From AC-32 sp963821495 (lineage in GTDB: Bacteria; Actinomycetota; Thermoleophilia; Gaiellales; Gaiellaceae), in the NCBI GenBank assembly GCA_963821495.1, contig CAWGEA010000001.1, positions 124,001-188,000 on the forward strand: DNA of 64,000 bases, given 5' to 3'. The translations under genes were made by a program, and so were the position numbers. The notes below the pieces were generated by a model that saw only the letters and a list, made by a program, of their open reading frames with translations, was not told where the DNA came from and searched no databases. Each line of letters opens with the position of its first letter. Within the stretch, counting starts at the first letter, position 1. Of this stretch, positions 62,432 to 64,000 are shown one piece after another.

Positions 62432-62572
62432 GACCGGAGCGGAGTCGTTCGGCCGAACATGGATTGAAGTCGGGGCACGAAGGGCAATTCTGCGGCAAGC
62501 ACCGGACTGGGGAAGGTCCGGCACGAAGATCGGAAAACCTGGCCGGAAGGTCAGGAGGAGGAGGACAGCACG
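62432..62572 (+). promoter_or_regulatory. long structured 5' leader, candidate cis-regulatory RNA
   Basis: The leader holds a perfect 12-base palindrome GTTCGGCCGAAC (62447-62458), a 9-base direct repeat GGCACGAAG (62474-62482 and 62520-62528), hairpin one CCGGAC/GTCCGG (62502-62521), and hairpin two CCTGGCC/GGTCAGG with a GGAA loop (62538-62555). The 3' arm of hairpin two merges into the Shine-Dalgarno GGAGGAGGAGGA, so folding could mask translation. It does not match a riboswitch I can name. Confidence 0.45.
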
Positions 62573-62935
62573 ATGTGGCGTCGTTTGATCGTTCTTGGGG
62601 TGCTCGCCTGCGCGGTGGGCATGGTGGTTGCCGCGCCTGCGGCCGTAGCTGCCACCCCGCAACAGATTTACCGTGATTACGCCGACAACGGTCGGCTCGA
62701 CCACTCGTACTCGAAGGCAGACCTCAAAGCGGCCCTGAAGTACGCGGCCGTCCAGGGCTACCCTCGTGTCGGTGTGCAGGGCGCGGTCCAGCAGGCGCTG
62801 GGCGCGCAGGCCGTGAAGACGTCCGGCGGGCTTCCGTTCACGGGGCTCGACCTCGGGCTGATGGCCATCGGCGGCGTGCTCCTGATCGGCGCCGGCACCA
62901 CCCTGCGCAAGCTCGGTCACTCGCGGCAGCAGTAA
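62573..62935 (+). CDS. small LPXTG-type wall-anchored protein
   Basis: 120 residues. Signal peptide (RRLIVLGVLACAVGMVV, cut near AVAA), a short helical mature domain, then a sorting signal: GGLPFTGLD, a hydrophobic segment and a basic tail (RKLGHSRQQ). LPFTG should be cut by a sortase and joined to peptidoglycan or pilin; no sortase gene is in the window. ATG 62573 has a very strong Shine-Dalgarno and a long leader. High expression is likely. Confidence 0.8.
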   Translation: MWRRLIVLGVLACAVGMVVAAPAAVAATPQQIYRDYADNGRLDHSYSKADLKAALKYAAVQGYPRVGVQGAVQQALGAQAVKTSGGLPFTGLDLGLMAIGGVLLIGAGTTLRKLGHSRQQ

Positions 62936-62973
62936 TCGAGTAGCTCCGACAGACGGCAGAGACAGGCTGCGGC

Positions 62974-64000
62974 ATGGCTTCCCGCCCGCTGAACGCTGAG
63001 GCGCTTCCCGCGCTCGAGCCCGTGCGCCTCGAGAACGTCGCCGTCCGGCGACGCTCTCGAGGCCTCGGATCCTGGGCGCGGGGAGCCCTCCTCCTCGACG
63101 GCTTGATGCTGCTCGCGGCGGCGCTCGCCTCCGAGCTCACCGCCGCGAATGCGGGCATCGTGAAGACGTCGCCGGTCTGGCTGCTCGCGTACGCGGGCCT
63201 GGTCGTCGCGCTGCTCGCTCGCCACGGCCTCTACGACTGGCACCTGCGACTGTCGGTGCTGGACAACCTCAGGCGAGTCGTCACCGCCACGGCGCTTGCC
63301 TCGATGATCGTGCTGACCCTCCGGATCCTCCTCCCGGGGGACGTCGACGATCTCGCGGCCCAGTTGCTGCGGTTGTTCGCGTTCAGTGCGGTCTACCTCG
63401 TCGCGGGCCGCGTCGCGTTCGACTGGACGCAGCTGATGGCGCGGCGGCACGGCGAGCTCGCGAAGCCCACCCTCATCGTCGGGGCCGGCCGCGTCGGCGC
63501 GCTCACCGCGGGCCGCCTGCTCGCCCATCCCGAGCTCGGCCTGAAGCCCGTCGGCTTCCTCGACAAGGAGCCGCTCGAGGAGGAGCGCCTGCCGGTGCCC
63601 GTGCTCGGCGCCAGCTGGGACCTGGAGCGGCTGATCGAGCAGCACCGGATCGAGCACGTGGTCGTCACCTTCTCGACCGCGCCGAGCGAGGTGCTGCTGC
63701 GCGAGGTCGAGCGCTGCGAGCAGCTCGGCGTCTCCGTCTCGCTCGTGCCCCGCCTCTTCGAGCGGGTCACCGAGCGCCTGAGCGTCGAGCACATCGGCGG
63801 GCTGCCGCTGCTCTCGACGCGCAGGCTCAACCCGCAGGGCTGGCAGTTCGCGCTCAAGTACACGCTCGACCGGCTCGTGGCCGCGACGCTGCTGCTGCTC
63901 GCGCTGCCGCTCCTGCTGCTGCTGGCGCTCGGCACGCTCCTCTCGGTCGGCCGCCCGATCTTCTTCCGCCAGCCTCGCTTCGGGCTCGACGGGCGCGAGT
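62974..64000 (+). CDS. polyprenyl-phosphate sugar phosphotransferase, 3' truncated
   Basis: 342 codons are visible, open to the window's right edge. Four membrane segments (about 35-130) and a CoA-binding-like domain with TLIVGAGRVGALTAGRLLAH precede the start of the bacterial sugar transferase domain (FALKYTLDRLVAATLLLLA, then PIFFRQPRFGLDGRE). It links the first sugar-1-phosphate to undecaprenyl phosphate and so starts the exopolysaccharide repeat. ATG 62974 follows the LPXTG gene by 38 bases with a weak ribosome site. Confidence 0.9.
   Translation, partial: MASRPLNAEALPALEPVRLENVAVRRRSRGLGSWARGALLLDGLMLLAAALASELTAANAGIVKTSPVWLLAYAGLVVALLARHGLYDWHLRLSVLDNLRRVVTATALASMIVLTLRILLPGDVDDLAAQLLRLFAFSAVYLVAGRVAFDWTQLMARRHGELAKPTLIVGAGRVGALTAGRLLAHPELGLKPVGFLDKEPLEEERLPVPVLGASWDLERLIEQHRIEHVVVTFSTAPSEVLLREVERCEQLGVSVSLVPRLFERVTERLSVEHIGGLPLLSTRRLNPQGWQFALKYTLDRLVAATLLLLALPLLLLLALGTLLSVGRPIFFRQPRFGLDGRE

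Noticed and set aside
62432..62572. A c-di-GMP (GEMM-I) riboswitch
   Set aside because: GGGCAA and an ACG-AAG segment after a hairpin look similar, but the ACGCAAAGCC core and the P2 receptor are not present in the right order. Kept only as an unnamed structured leader.

Overview
This is a GC-rich window (third codon positions almost all G or C) from what looks like an actinobacterium. A deep-branching Thermoleophilia-type lineage (Gaiellales/Solirubrobacterales-like) is my best guess. The reasons are the tilS-hpt-ftsH-fol and coaX-dus-greA-lysS housekeeping synteny, a DUF2469 protein, VanW-type and YkuD-type wall proteins, many GTG/TTG starts, and -10 boxes of the form TANNNT placed directly in front of start codons. 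The lineage is inference; no rRNA or tRNA gene is present. No insertion sequence, integrase, CRISPR array or plasmid function was seen. Genes are packed tightly and no gene-free stretch exceeds about 160 bases.

Layout. 1-6460: transporters, a nitrilase-family amidohydrolase, a small-molecule kinase, a HAD hydrolase, a short CaiB-type CoA transferase and a TetR regulator. 6461-10629: a DUF302 protein, an MMPL/RND exporter divergent from an ArsR repressor, and an acyl-CoA dehydrogenase. 10637-13346: a Wzy/O-antigen-ligase-like membrane protein with a TPR-like tail, and a secreted His/Gly/Lys-rich protein closed by a strong terminator. 13364-16512: an enolase-superfamily enzyme, then a 20-bp TetR-type operator in front of an acyl-CoA dehydrogenase and an SDR. 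16535-25412: envelope and salvage genes (VanW protein, thioesterase, sirtuin, L,D-transpeptidase, an unknown 503-residue secreted protein, a lipid-kinase-like protein, DeoD, a GNAT). 25532-43132: housekeeping block (tilS, hpt, ftsH, a heterodimeric ABC exporter, folP, folB, a subtilisin-like protease, folK, an SBP, coaX, dus, greA, lysS).

43129-64000 is a Wzx/Wzy-type exopolysaccharide locus. It holds a polysaccharide deacetylase, a low-molecular-weight tyrosine phosphatase, six glycosyltransferases, two Wzy-like proteins, a Wzz/BY-kinase, a flippase, a PIG-L deacetylase, a nucleotide-sugar epimerase, a FemAB-like transferase, a glycoside-hydrolase-like secreted protein, an LPXTG-like wall protein with a long leader, and the start of a polyprenyl-phosphate sugar transferase. 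Kinase and phosphatase together suggest tyrosine-phosphorylation control of chain length and export.

Three things stand out. First, about 23 genes that open transcription units have TANNNT ending 6-9 bases before the start codon, implying leaderless mRNAs. Several divergent pairs share a symmetric ANNNTANNNT element. Second, at least four genes whose N-terminal folds clearly begin at a gene junction or just upstream have no ATG, GTG or TTG there, only CTG or ATT. Third, three otherwise intact genes (folP, an SBP, a FemAB-like gene) each carry a single extra base, which may be assembly error or real decay.
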